NCBI GenBank assembly: GCA_964343355.1 | Contig: CAYFJC010000017.1 | Coordinates: forward strand, 1 to 23,215 | DNA from: MED-G78 sp964343355 | GTDB lineage: Bacteria; Pseudomonadota; Gammaproteobacteria; Magnimaribacterales; D2472 | Reading direction: 5' to 3' | DNA length: 23,215 nucleotides | Shown: positions 13,872 to 22,159 of the stretch, piece after piece | How the letters are laid out: every line of letters starts with the position of its first letter | Position numbering within the stretch: the first letter of the stretch is position 1 | Notes under the pieces: generated by a model | Told to the model about the DNA's origin: nothing | What the model saw: only the letters and a program-made list of their open reading frames with translations | The model's database searches: none | Made by a program: the position numbers and the translations under genes

Positions 13872-16280
13872 TTAGTGAGTTTGATTAATATCTGATTTTG
13901 ACTTTGCTTTTGTTCCTGTTGTCTTTTTTGCTAAATTCCTAGATTTCTTTAATGGCATTGGCTCTGATTCCAGCGCATTTGAAATAACTTCATCAATCCA
14001 ATCAACTGTAATAATTTCTAATGAGTCTAAAATTTGATCAGGGATCTCAGTTAGATCAGCTGCATTTTCATTAGGTAAAATCACTCTCTTTATACCGCCT
14101 CGCTTTGCGGCTAATAGCTTTTCTTTGAGACCTCCAATTTTTAAAACTTGTCCTCTCAATGTAATCTCGCCTGTCATGGCTGTATCAGATCTGACAGGAA
14201 TGCCTGTAAAGGCAGAAATTAATGCAGTACACATTCCTACTCCTGCAGAAGGTCCATCTTTTGGAGTAGCGCCTTCGGGTACATGAATATGAATATCATA
14301 TTTTTCATAGAATTCTTTATTAATACCAAGAGCATCTGATCTAGATCTCACAACCGTAAGAGCTGCTTGAATAGATTCCTGCATTACATCACCAAGTGAG
14401 CCGGTCTTAATAACTCTTCCTTTACCAGGAACGTTAGAGGTCTCTATAGTCAATAACTCGCCGCCAACCTCAGTCCAGGCCAAACCAGTAACTTGACCTA
14501 CTTCATTAGATTTATCAGCAACTCCAAACTTAAATTTCTTAACACCAGAGTACTTCTCTAAATTCTTATCGTTAATGATAGTTGGGTTTTTTTCATTTTT
14601 AGATGCCATCAGCCTTTCTTTAACAACTTTACGTAATATCTTTGCAATTTGTCTTTCAAGACCTCTTACGCCAGCTTCTCTTGTGTAATATCTAATTAAG
14701 GATAAAAAGATTTGATGATCTAAAGATATTTCATTGTCCTTTAATCCGTTTCTTTCCATTTGTTTGGGAAGAAGATATTTCTCTGCTATCTTTGACTTTT
14801 CATCTTCTATATAACCAGGAATCCTAATAATTTCCATTCTGTCTAGAAGTGGAGTTGGAATATTTAAACTATTAGCAGTACACACAAACATTACTTCAGA
14901 TAAATCATAATCAACCTCAAGGTAATGATCGCTAAAAGTATTATTTTGTTCTGGATCAAGAACTTCCAGCAAAGCGGAAGCAGGGTCACCTCTGTGATCC
15001 ATTCCCATTTTATCAATTTCGTCTAAAAGAAATAATGGATTTTTAACACCAACTTTCGAAATATTTTGAATAATCTTTCCAGGCATAGATCCTATATAAG
15101 TTCTTCTATGACCTCTAATTTCAGATTCATCTCTTACACCACCAAGCGACATTCTTACAAATTTTCTATTGGTTGATCTTGCAATGGATTCACCTAATGA
15201 TGTTTTACCAACTCCAGGTGGGCCCACTAAGCAAAGAACAGGTGCCTTTAATTTTTTTACTCTTTTTTGAACAGCCAGATATTCTAATATTCTTTCTTTA
15301 ACTTCTTCTAAGCCGTAATGATCATCTTCAAGAATTGCTAATGAGGCTTTTAGATCAGACTTAATCTTGCCTTTCTTTTTCCATGGCACTCCGATTAAAT
15401 AATCTAAATATGAGCGGGTAACAGAAGCTTCAGCTGAGGTTGGACCCATTAATTTAAATTTAGATAATTCACTTTTGGCTTTTTTAAGAGCCTCTTTAGG
15501 CATTCCTGATGAATCTATTTTATTTTCTAACTGTTCAAATTCATCACCCTCTCCATCAATCTCACCAAGCTCTTTTTGCGCAGCTTTAATTTGTTCATTA
15601 AGATAATATTCTCTTTGTGATTTCTCCATTTGCTTTTTTACACGATCACGAATCTTTTTTTCAACATCGACAACATCCAATTGAGATTCTATAAATGTAA
15701 GAAGTGTCTCAGCTCTTTTTTGAACATCGGCTAGCTCTAAAACTTCCTGTTTTCTATTTAGCTCAATAGGAAGATGACCAATAATAGTATCAATTAATCT
15801 TGGTAAGTCATCTAAAGCATCTATAGATGCAACTATCTCTTGAGGTATACGTTTTGTTATGGAAACATAATCAGCAAATTTTGCTTTTGTAAATCTGACA
15901 AGGTTGGAAGCTTCCGATGCTTTAACTGGAATATCAGCTATCTCAGATACTCTAGCTTTAGTGTAAGTATCTTCTTCGATAAGCTTATCAATTTTACATC
16001 TTTTAAGACCTTCAACTAGAACTTTCATAGTTCCATCAGGTAATTTAATGAGCTGTAAAAGATTACTTATAGTTCCATAGTGATACATATCGGTAAATAA
16101 GGGGTCTTCTTTAGATGCATCCATTTGAGCAACCAATACTAGCTTTTTATCTGAGCTCATAGCTGCATTAAGAGCTTCAACGGATTTAGCTCTCCCAACA
16201 AATAATGTTGTTACGACACCAGGGAAAACCACTAGGTCGCGTAAAGGAATAATAGGATGATCTGTTTTTATAATTGCCAT
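13872..16280 (-). CDS. lon: ATP-dependent protease Lon
   Basis: Lon is the cytoplasmic homohexameric AAA+ serine protease that degrades damaged and short-lived regulatory proteins. The N-terminal LON substrate-binding domain (about 8-200) opens with HPIIPLRDLVVFPG. A coiled-coil stretch follows (about 205-250). The AAA+ module has Walker A GPPGVGKT (353-360) and Walker B FLLDEID (417-423). The protease domain carries the Ser-Lys dyad: S678 in KDGPSAGVG and K721 in GGLKEKLLAAKRGG, matching E. coli S679 and K722. The 802-aa length is slightly longer than in E. coli because of a lysine-rich tail (KKTTGTKAKSKS). No convincing ribosome-binding site precedes the ATG. It lies 30 bases after clpX, with hupB next, as in other gammaproteobacteria. 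Confidence 0.98.
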   Translation of the reverse strand: MAIIKTDHPIIPLRDLVVFPGVVTTLFVGRAKSVEALNAAMSSDKKLVLVAQMDASKEDPLFTDMYHYGTISNLLQLIKLPDGTMKVLVEGLKRCKIDKLIEEDTYTKARVSEIADIPVKASEASNLVRFTKAKFADYVSITKRIPQEIVASIDALDDLPRLIDTIIGHLPIELNRKQEVLELADVQKRAETLLTFIESQLDVVDVEKKIRDRVKKQMEKSQREYYLNEQIKAAQKELGEIDGEGDEFEQLENKIDSSGMPKEALKKAKSELSKFKLMGPTSAEASVTRSYLDYLIGVPWKKKGKIKSDLKASLAILEDDHYGLEEVKERILEYLAVQKRVKKLKAPVLCLVGPPGVGKTSLGESIARSTNRKFVRMSLGGVRDESEIRGHRRTYIGSMPGKIIQNISKVGVKNPLFLLDEIDKMGMDHRGDPASALLEVLDPEQNNTFSDHYLEVDYDLSEVMFVCTANSLNIPTPLLDRMEIIRIPGYIEDEKSKIAEKYLLPKQMERNGLKDNEISLDHQIFLSLIRYYTREAGVRGLERQIAKILRKVVKERLMASKNEKNPTIINDKNLEKYSGVKKFKFGVADKSNEVGQVTGLAWTEVGGELLTIETSNVPGKGRVIKTGSLGDVMQESIQAALTVVRSRSDALGINKEFYEKYDIHIHVPEGATPKDGPSAGVGMCTALISAFTGIPVRSDTAMTGEITLRGQVLKIGGLKEKLLAAKRGGIKRVILPNENAADLTEIPDQILDSLEIITVDWIDEVISNALESEPMPLKKSRNLAKKTTGTKAKSKSDINQTH

Positions 16281-16310
16281 ACCTAGTAGATAGGGACGAT
16301 TATCAACTTA

Positions 16311-17570
16311 TCAATTGCCTGAAGAAGTTTTTTTATTAGTTGATTTAAATACTTTGATTGGATCAGATGTATTGTTAACTGAATTCTCATCGACAATAAC
16401 TTTTTCAAGCTCTTTATTAGGCAATTCAAACATCGTATTCATGAGAATATTTTCTATAATTGATCTTAAACCTCTAGCGCCTGTCTTTCTTTTTATGGCC
16501 TGTTTAGCTATTTCTATTAAAGCTTCTTTTCTAAAGGATAAGTCTACATTATCAATTTCAAAGAGATGCTTGTATTGATTTACAAGAGCATTTTTAGGTT
16601 CCTGAAGAATTCTAACTAATGCATCTTGGTCAAGCTCATGAAGAGTAGATATAACTGGAAGTCTGCCAACAAACTCTGGTATTAATCCGTACTTAACTAG
16701 ATCTTCTGGCTCTATACTGTCAATTTCTCCATGAATAGATAAAACATTGTTGTCTACTTTAGCAACTTCTGCTCCAAAACCTATTCCTGTTTTTTCAGTC
16801 CTGTTTCTAATAACTTTATCTAAACCAGAAAAGGCACCACCACAAATAAATAAGATATTAGAAGTATCAATTTGAATAAACTCTTGTTGCGGATGCTTTC
16901 TGCCACCCTGAGGTGGAATAGAAGCTACCGTTCCTTCAATTAACTTAAGTAATGCTTGTTGAACACCCTCGCCTGATACGTCTCTTGTTATAGATGGGTT
17001 GTCTGATTTTCTAGCTATTTTATCTATCTCATCTATATAAACAATTCCTAGCTGAGCTTTCTCTGGATCATAGTCACATTTTTGTAAAAGCTTTTGGATA
17101 ATATTCTCTACATCTTCTCCAACATATCCAGCTTCTGTTAGTGTTGTTGCGTCAGCTATGGTAAATGGAACATTTAAAATTTTAGCTAAAGTTTGAGCTA
17201 ATAACGTTTTACCACTTCCAGTGGGACCTAAAAGCAATACATTGCTTTTTTGGAGTTCAATTTCGGAGTTAGAAGAGGTAGCTCTGAGTCTTTTATAATG
17301 ATTATAGACTGCAACTGATAATGTCTTTTTAGCTTTGTCTTGACCAATAACATAATCATCTAATTGTTGAAAAATATCTAATGGTGAAGGAAGTTCCTCT
17401 AGGGGATCTACCTCTTCGCTCTTAACTTCTTCTTCTATAATATCGTTACATAAATCTACGCATTCGTTACAAATATAAACACTGGGTCCAGCAATTAATT
17501 TTTTAACATCGTCTTGAACTTTTCCACAAAAAGAGCAATTTAATTTATCTTTAGATTCCTTACTTGGCAT
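16311..17570 (-). CDS. clpX: ATP-dependent Clp protease ATP-binding subunit ClpX
   Basis: ClpX is the AAA+ unfoldase that recognises tagged substrates and threads them into ClpP. The N-terminal zinc-binding domain has C12, C15, C34 and C37. Walker A is GPTGSGKT (115-122), Walker B is VYIDEID (177-183), the pore-1 loop is GYVGED (148-153), the RKH substrate loop is at 224-226, and GARGLR near residue 366 is the sensor-2 arginine region. The ClpP-docking IGF loop is present (263-265, TGIGFGAEV), so it should partner ClpP. Its 419 aa is a normal length. The ATG lies inside the 3' end of clpP with an 11-base overlap; an AAGGGAT site inside clpP can serve it, so the two are probably translationally coupled. 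Confidence 0.98.
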   Translation of the reverse strand: MPSKESKDKLNCSFCGKVQDDVKKLIAGPSVYICNECVDLCNDIIEEEVKSEEVDPLEELPSPLDIFQQLDDYVIGQDKAKKTLSVAVYNHYKRLRATSSNSEIELQKSNVLLLGPTGSGKTLLAQTLAKILNVPFTIADATTLTEAGYVGEDVENIIQKLLQKCDYDPEKAQLGIVYIDEIDKIARKSDNPSITRDVSGEGVQQALLKLIEGTVASIPPQGGRKHPQQEFIQIDTSNILFICGGAFSGLDKVIRNRTEKTGIGFGAEVAKVDNNVLSIHGEIDSIEPEDLVKYGLIPEFVGRLPVISTLHELDQDALVRILQEPKNALVNQYKHLFEIDNVDLSFRKEALIEIAKQAIKRKTGARGLRSIIENILMNTMFELPNKELEKVIVDENSVNNTSDPIKVFKSTNKKTSSGN

Positions 17571-18174
17571 TTTTTACATCCCTTGAGCCCAATATAGCAT
17601 CGACAATTCCGTATTCTTTTGCAGCTTCAGCATCTAAGAAGTTATCTCTATCTGTATCCTTTTCAATCTGCTTTATAGTTTTCTTTGCATGTTTAGCTAA
17701 AATTTCATTAACTTTTTTCTTAGCATGTAATATTTCTTTTGCATGAATTTCAAAATCAGAAGCTTGGCCTTGAAATCCACCAAGAGGTTGATGAATCATA
17801 ATTCTTGAATTTGGTAATGCGTATCTTTTCTTGTCAGCTCCACCAGCTAAAAGAAGAGCCCCCATGCTCGCTGCTTGTCCAATGCAAAGCGTTGAGATTG
17901 CTGGAGATACAAACTGCATAGTGTCATAGATAGCAAGTCCTGCAGAAATACTTCCACCAGGTGAATTAATATAAATACTTATGTCTTTTTCTGGATTTTC
18001 GGATTCTAAAAATAGTAACTGAGCTACAACTAAATTTGAAATATAGTCATCAATTGGCCCTGATAAAAATATAACTCTTTCCTTTAATAAGCGTGAGTAA
18101 ATATCAAAAGATCTTTCGCCTCTTGCAGTTTGCTCTACAACCATTGGTATCAATGCTGAATTATAGTTTTCCAT
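17560..18174 (-). CDS. clpP: ATP-dependent Clp protease proteolytic subunit ClpP
   Basis: ClpP forms the tetradecameric serine protease barrel fed by ClpX. The catalytic triad is complete: S103 in GQAASMGALLLAGG, H128 in SRIMIHQPLGG and D177 in DTDRDNFLDA; the spacing S to D of 74 equals that of E. coli ClpP. The SPGGS oxyanion-region motif is at 71-75. The N-terminal ALIPMVVEQTARGERSFDIYSRLL is nearly identical to other proteobacterial ClpP, so a short propeptide is probably removed as in E. coli. At 204 aa it is a normal length. It begins 15 bases after tig with AGAGAAGG as a ribosome-binding site, and overlaps clpX by 11 bases. Confidence 0.98.
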   Translation of the reverse strand: MENYNSALIPMVVEQTARGERSFDIYSRLLKERVIFLSGPIDDYISNLVVAQLLFLESENPEKDISIYINSPGGSISAGLAIYDTMQFVSPAISTLCIGQAASMGALLLAGGADKKRYALPNSRIMIHQPLGGFQGQASDFEIHAKEILHAKKKVNEILAKHAKKTIKQIEKDTDRDNFLDAEAAKEYGIVDAILGSRDVKNAK

Positions 18175-18189
18175 ATGCCTTCTCTTTAA

Positions 18190-19488
18190 TTATTTATTAG
18201 CTAGTTCTGAGAATTTTATTACCTTACTCTTTGATTTAAGATCATTTTCTAATTTTTCAATGAGCTGGTTCTCTAAAACCATCATATTAAATTGTTCAAG
18301 CTGTTTTGGCTGACTTACAACCCAGGACTCAAACTGTTCTGGATCCTTGTATTTCTTTGACTCTTCAGCAATGAACTCTTTGAGCTTATCACTCTCAACT
18401 TTAATTTCATAGAATTTAATTAATTCTGCAAAAAGTAGATCTAATCTGACTCTTTTAGAAGCATCTTCTTCAAATGATTCAATTGGAAATAAATCAGCTT
18501 CTGCATTTTCAACACTTTGACCAATTCTCATTAATGCATCTTTTCTCATTAATTCAGATTGCTCTTTAAGAGTTGCATTGGGAGCGCCAAAAGAATGAGA
18601 TTTTAAAAGTAACTCATAAATAGACTCTTTGGTTAATGCTTTTTCTTGCATCTCAACCTCTTTATCCATCCTTGATTTAATTTCAGTCCTAAAAGCAGCT
18701 TCATCCTCTACTTCCATACTTAACTTTTCAAATAGATCTTTATTTATTTCAGCAAGTTTATTCTCTTGTACTTTTGATAAGTTAATTTTAAATTCTGCAT
18801 CCTTTCCAGCTAAATCTTGCTTAAAGTAATCTTCAGGAAATTTTGCAGTTATGGTAAATTCTGTACCAGGATCTTTATCTAATAGACTTTCTTCAAATCC
18901 AGGTATCATGGATTTACTGCCTAAAACTAGTTTAAAGTCTTTAGCGCTGTTGCCTTCAAAAGGTTCGCCATCCACCTTGCCCTCAAAATCCATAATTAAC
19001 TGATCGTCGTTCTGAGATTTTCTAGATACATCTTCCCAATCTCCATATCTAGAACGAATATCATCTATCGCTAGATCTAAATCTGAATCTTCAATGTCGA
19101 TCGAATGCTTTTCATAACTAGACCATCTTGATATTTTAACTTTGATATCAGGAAAAACTTCAAATACAGCTGAGTACTGAATGGGCTTAGCCGGATCATC
19201 GCTTTCAATACTAATAGATGGAACGCAGGCAGGTCTGATTTTATTCTCTGCAAGCTCTTTGGGGTAAGAGTCTTGTATTAGTTCATTGAGCACATCCGCA
19301 TGGACTGAAGGGCCATACCTTTGCTCAAGAACATCTAAGGGCACCTTGCCTTTTCTAAAGCCATCTAGCTTTGCAGTACCTTTAATTTTATTTATCTTGC
19401 TATCAAATTTAGCTTTGTATTCCTCAACAGGAACAGAAACATCTAATTTTCTTTCAAGATCTTTTAATTTTTTTAACTTACTTGTCAT
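18190..19488 (-). CDS. tig: Trigger factor (ribosome-associated chaperone)
   Basis: Trigger factor binds at the ribosome exit tunnel, folds nascent chains and has a prolyl isomerase domain. The ribosome-binding signature GFRKGKVP is at 43-50, the same numbering as in E. coli. The FKBP-type domain lies at about 155-240 (DDQLIMDFEGKVDGEPFEG ... PEDYFKQDLAGKDAEF), and the long helical C-terminal domain forms the cradle. The protein is 432 aa, the length of the E. coli one. An in-frame TTG lies 12 bases upstream, but GGAA at 19495-19498 is a ribosome-binding site six bases before the ATG at 19488, so the ATG is preferred. The gene begins only 19 bases after the tRNA-His CCA end and is followed by clpP after 15 bases. 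Confidence 0.96.
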   Translation of the reverse strand: MTSKLKKLKDLERKLDVSVPVEEYKAKFDSKINKIKGTAKLDGFRKGKVPLDVLEQRYGPSVHADVLNELIQDSYPKELAENKIRPACVPSISIESDDPAKPIQYSAVFEVFPDIKVKISRWSSYEKHSIDIEDSDLDLAIDDIRSRYGDWEDVSRKSQNDDQLIMDFEGKVDGEPFEGNSAKDFKLVLGSKSMIPGFEESLLDKDPGTEFTITAKFPEDYFKQDLAGKDAEFKINLSKVQENKLAEINKDLFEKLSMEVEDEAAFRTEIKSRMDKEVEMQEKALTKESIYELLLKSHSFGAPNATLKEQSELMRKDALMRIGQSVENAEADLFPIESFEEDASKRVRLDLLFAELIKFYEIKVESDKLKEFIAEESKKYKDPEQFESWVVSQPKQLEQFNMMVLENQLIEKLENDLKSKSKVIKFSELANK

Positions 19489-19494
19489 GATTAA

Positions 19495-19498
19495 TTCC
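19495..19498 (-). promoter_or_regulatory. Ribosome-binding site deciding the tig start
   Basis: GGAA lies six bases before the ATG at 19488. It overlaps the last base of an alternative in-frame TTG codon, so TTG cannot use it. The ATG start also aligns the ribosome-binding signature with that of E. coli trigger factor. Confidence 0.6.
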
Positions 19499-19507
19499 AA
19501 TAAAAAA

Positions 19508-19585
19508 TGGGGCGAGCGATGGGGTTCGAACCCACGGCCTCCGGAGCCACAATCCAGCGCTCTAACCTACTGAGCTACGCCCGCC
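19508..19585 (-). tRNA. tRNA-His, anticodon GUG
   Basis: On the minus strand a full cloverleaf folds. The acceptor stem is GCGGGCG with CGCTCGC (one G-U pair). The anticodon stem CTGGA/TCCGG carries loop TTGTGGC, giving anticodon GTG. The T arm contains the GTTCGAAC core and a CCA end is encoded. An extra G at 19585 (position -1) faces C73, the identity pair specific to tRNA-His. The gene lies upstream of tig by 19 bases, and the CCA is followed directly by six T residues. Confidence 0.96.
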
Positions 19586-19592
19586 AAGAAAC

Positions 19593-19621
19593 GAGACATT
19601 ATAGATTAAAAATCTTATAAT
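19593..19621 (+). promoter_or_regulatory. Promoter for the glutamate dehydrogenase gene
   Basis: GAGACA (-35, 19593-19598) and a perfect TATAAT (-10, 19616-19621) are 17 bases apart on the plus strand, 26 bases before the GTG start. The -35 keeps only the GACA half of consensus. The element overlaps the opposing tRNA-His -10 box. Confidence 0.55.
19598..19603 (-). promoter_or_regulatory. -10 box of the tRNA-His-tig transcript
   Basis: A perfect TATAAT on the minus strand lies 12 bases before the G(-1) of tRNA-His, and is followed by GTCTCG, a discriminator rich in G and C. No good -35 is visible at 17 bases (AATAAA), so an activator or an upstream AT-rich element may compensate. Confidence 0.55.
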
Positions 19622-19647
19622 TTATTTATTAAAGAGGATTTTTTATT

Positions 19648-21048
19648 GTGAGTGATTTTTTAAGTGATACAACCAAGTTTGTTAACAAGGCTTTAAAGCA
19701 TTCGAGTATATCCTCAGGTCTAGCAAATAAAATAATTACCTGTAATTCTACCTATACTGTGCGCTTTGGAGTAAGGCTTAGAGACGATATCTATACTTTT
19801 GAGGGCTGGAGATCTGTTCATTCTGAACATATGGAACCTACAAAGGGTGGTATAAGGTACGATTTAGCAACACATGCAGAAGAGGTTGAAGCCTTGGCAG
19901 CCCTTATGTCTTATAAAAATGCAATTATTAATGTCCCTTTTGGAGGATCTAAGGGGGGGCTAAGAATTGATCCAAATGATTGGACAAGGCAGGAAATAGA
20001 AAAAATAACCAGAAGATTTGCACAAGAACTTATAAAAAGAGATCTAATCAGCCCTTCTCAGAATGTTCCAGCGCCTGATATTGGAACTTCATCTGAAGAG
20101 ATGGCTTGGATTGCAGATGAGTATAGAAAAATTAAACCTACTGATATCAATGCTGCTGCATGTGTTACAGGTAAACCACCAACTAAAAATGGGCTTGTAG
20201 GAAGAGAAGAAGCTACTGGAAGAGGAGTTCAATATATAGTTAGAGAATTTTTTAAGAATAAAGATCTTCTTAAGCTCATCAATTATACAAAATCCATGAA
20301 AGATACAAATTTTATTGTTCAAGGTTTAGGTAATGTTGGTTTTAATGCAGCGAAGTTTATAAGCGAAGAAAATGAAATGAAATTAATAGGTATAGCTGAA
20401 TATAACGGCGGTATTTATAACATAGATGGAATTAATGCTGAGCATGCTAAAAAGTATTTTGTTAAGCATAAAAGTTTTCAAAATTACCCAAAAGCTACTT
20501 TTATAAAAGACGGATCTCTTCTTCTTAAAAAAGAATGTGACCTATTAATACCAGCTGCCAGAGAAGCTGTAATAACTGAAAAAAATGCTGATCAAATAAA
20601 AGCTAAATTAATCATTGAGGCGGCTAATGGGCCAATTACCTATAAAGCGCATTCAATTTTAAATAAAATGAAAGTTTTTATAATTCCAGATATTTTAGCT
20701 AATTCTGGTGGTGTTGCAGTAAGTTATTTTGAATGGGTTAAAAATATTAGACATATTAGATTTGGTAGGCTTGAGAAAAGAGAAAACTTATTTCAATTCA
20801 ATACTTTAATTGAAGGTATTGAATCTATGACTGGTAAAACTATGCCTCAAGAGTTCAAATCAAATTTTCGTGATGGAGTTGATGAGATTGATTTAATAAG
20901 ATCCGGTTTAGATGACATGATGATTGATGGCTTTCAAGAAGTTAAGAAAGAGTTTATGAGTAATGACAAGATAAATGATTTTAGGACAGCAGCCTATAAG
21001 GTTGCGATTGAAAAAATTGCTATGTCTTACGACTCAATCGGGCTATAA
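19648..21048 (+). CDS. Glutamate dehydrogenase (Glu/Leu/Phe/Val dehydrogenase family)
   Basis: This cytoplasmic enzyme interconverts glutamate and 2-oxoglutarate plus ammonium using a nicotinamide cofactor. The substrate domain has K66 (PTKGGIR), K90 (MSYKNAI), the catalytic lysine K102 in VPFGGSKGG and D144 in VPAPDIGT. The Rossmann domain starts near 190 and carries GLGNVG (226-231); AANGPIT and IPDILANSGGVAVSYFEW lie in its second half. The 466-aa length suits a small hexameric enzyme. The cofactor, NAD or NADP, was not resolved. The start is GTG at 19648, with AGAGGA nine bases upstream. The family also contains leucine and valine dehydrogenases, but the CVTGKPP...GREEATGRG segment favours glutamate. 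It is divergent from tRNA-His and ends 11 bases before the DUF4396-like gene. Confidence 0.9.
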   Translation: MSDFLSDTTKFVNKALKHSSISSGLANKIITCNSTYTVRFGVRLRDDIYTFEGWRSVHSEHMEPTKGGIRYDLATHAEEVEALAALMSYKNAIINVPFGGSKGGLRIDPNDWTRQEIEKITRRFAQELIKRDLISPSQNVPAPDIGTSSEEMAWIADEYRKIKPTDINAAACVTGKPPTKNGLVGREEATGRGVQYIVREFFKNKDLLKLINYTKSMKDTNFIVQGLGNVGFNAAKFISEENEMKLIGIAEYNGGIYNIDGINAEHAKKYFVKHKSFQNYPKATFIKDGSLLLKKECDLLIPAAREAVITEKNADQIKAKLIIEAANGPITYKAHSILNKMKVFIIPDILANSGGVAVSYFEWVKNIRHIRFGRLEKRENLFQFNTLIEGIESMTGKTMPQEFKSNFRDGVDEIDLIRSGLDDMMIDGFQEVKKEFMSNDKINDFRTAAYKVAIEKIAMSYDSIGL

Positions 21049-21059
21049 GAAAAATTCTG

Positions 21060-21479
21060 ATGAATTGGAAGTGCAAGCATACATGGATACGAAGTGCGCA
21101 TAATACCAAATGGTGTTTACTTGGATGTTCCATTGGAGACTTTGGAACTATTTTTGCATTCCAACAGTTTGATCATGGATTAAGTATTTGGATAGTAATG
21201 TCTTTGGCAATAATAAACGGCTTAATAACAAGCATTGCGTTAGAGACAGTGATACTCATGAGGCAGGCTTTTGAATTCAAGTCAGCCCTAGAAACCGCAT
21301 TTAAAATGAGTTTTGTGAGCATGGTAGCAATGGAAGTTGCTATGAATATCACAGATATAATATTAGTAGGTGGGGTTCTAACTTGGTGGGTAATTCCAAT
21401 TATGTTAACTGCAGGGTTTTTAACTCCTTGGCCATATAACTACTACAGACTAAAGAAATTCGGCATTGCGTGTCATTAA
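21060..21479 (+). CDS. Small membrane protein, DUF4396-like
   Basis: This is a 139-residue protein of unknown function that I match by memory to the DUF4396 family. Support comes from TKWCLLGCSIGDFG near the N-terminus (16-29) and the ending WPYNYYRLKKFGIACH (124-139). Three or four hydrophobic segments are visible at about 18-34, 43-66, 83-104 and 107-122. Conserved-looking C19 and C23, H14 and the terminal C138-H139 could bind a metal, and the middle helices are rich in methionine (AMEVAMNITD). A role in metal or small-molecule handling is only a guess. It starts 11 bases after the dehydrogenase stop on the same strand, so the two are probably co-transcribed; its own ribosome-binding site is weak. 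It converges on the GST gene with a 25-base gap. Confidence 0.65.
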   Translation: MNWKCKHTWIRSAHNTKWCLLGCSIGDFGTIFAFQQFDHGLSIWIVMSLAIINGLITSIALETVILMRQAFEFKSALETAFKMSFVSMVAMEVAMNITDIILVGGVLTWWVIPIMLTAGFLTPWPYNYYRLKKFGIACH

Positions 21480-21504
21480 GTTATAAATATTTGTCTAAAT
21501 AAAT

Positions 21505-22158
21505 CTAACCTTGTTGGGGAAATATTAAAATTTGATCCCCTTCCTTCCAGGGATCGTTTTTATTCATAATATTTGCTAGTAACGAACTTTCTAAAAAATG
21601 CTCAAGCCATAATTGAACTTGTTTGATTTCATCCAAAGAATCAAACCATTCAGGGTCTGCAATTCTGAATTGCCTTATAAAAGGCAAAATACATATATCT
21701 AATTTATTTACAGAATTACCAAAAAACCAATGTGAACTTGAAATAGTTTTTTCAATTGTTTTTAAGATCTCTAGGCACTTACTTCTACTCTCTAATGGAT
21801 TAGCATCTTCATACCTTACTGAATATTTATATCTATCTAAATTAAACTTAAATTCTTCATCAAAAAGTATAATAAGCTCCCTGGTTAATGCTTGCTGATC
21901 TGGTCGGAGTTGATTTATAAATATATTGTTAATATCAAGCGCCCACTCTACAATCTCAAGACTCTCATCGATGACTGTATTATTATCAATTTTAAGAACT
22001 GGCACCGTTCCTTTTGGCGATAGATCTAGCATTGACTGAGGTTTATTTTTTAAATGGACTTCTCTTAACTCACATTCAGTATTAGTTAAAAAAATTGCCA
22101 TTCTAGCTCTCATGGCATAAGGGCATCTTTTAAATGAATACAAAATAGGCTTTTTCAT
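21505..22158 (-). CDS. Glutathione S-transferase-like protein
   Basis: The protein has a thioredoxin-fold N-terminal domain (1-78) and a helical C-terminal domain (about 90-205), as in cytosolic GSTs. The N-terminal motif is CPYAMRAR (12-19), with the cysteine of a glutaredoxin-2-like CPYC kept and the second cysteine replaced by alanine. Also present are TVPVL with the cis-proline P53 and DESLEIVEWA (64-73), which contacts glutathione. C12 is therefore a likely catalytic residue, as in omega- or beta-type GSTs that reduce mixed disulphides. An ATG 42 bases upstream lies inside trhO; AGAGGA at 22164-22169, five bases before the ATG at 22158, decides for the shorter 217-aa form. It begins one base after the trhO stop, so it is coupled to it. 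The substrate is unknown. Confidence 0.85.
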   Translation of the reverse strand: MKKPILYSFKRCPYAMRARMAIFLTNTECELREVHLKNKPQSMLDLSPKGTVPVLKIDNNTVIDESLEIVEWALDINNIFINQLRPDQQALTRELIILFDEEFKFNLDRYKYSVRYEDANPLESRSKCLEILKTIEKTISSSHWFFGNSVNKLDICILPFIRQFRIADPEWFDSLDEIKQVQLWLEHFLESSLLANIMNKNDPWKEGDQILIFPQQG

Positions 22159-22159
22159 C

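Noticed and set aside
19286..19573. A plus-strand reading frame ending in GERWGSNPRPPEPQSSALTY
   Set aside because: It is antisense to tig and to tRNA-His. Its C-terminal peptide is the well-known artefact of translating the reverse strand of a tRNA gene.
21480..21504. Bidirectional terminator between the DUF4396-like and GST-like genes
   Set aside because: The 25-base gap is AT-rich but shows no stable GC-containing stem.
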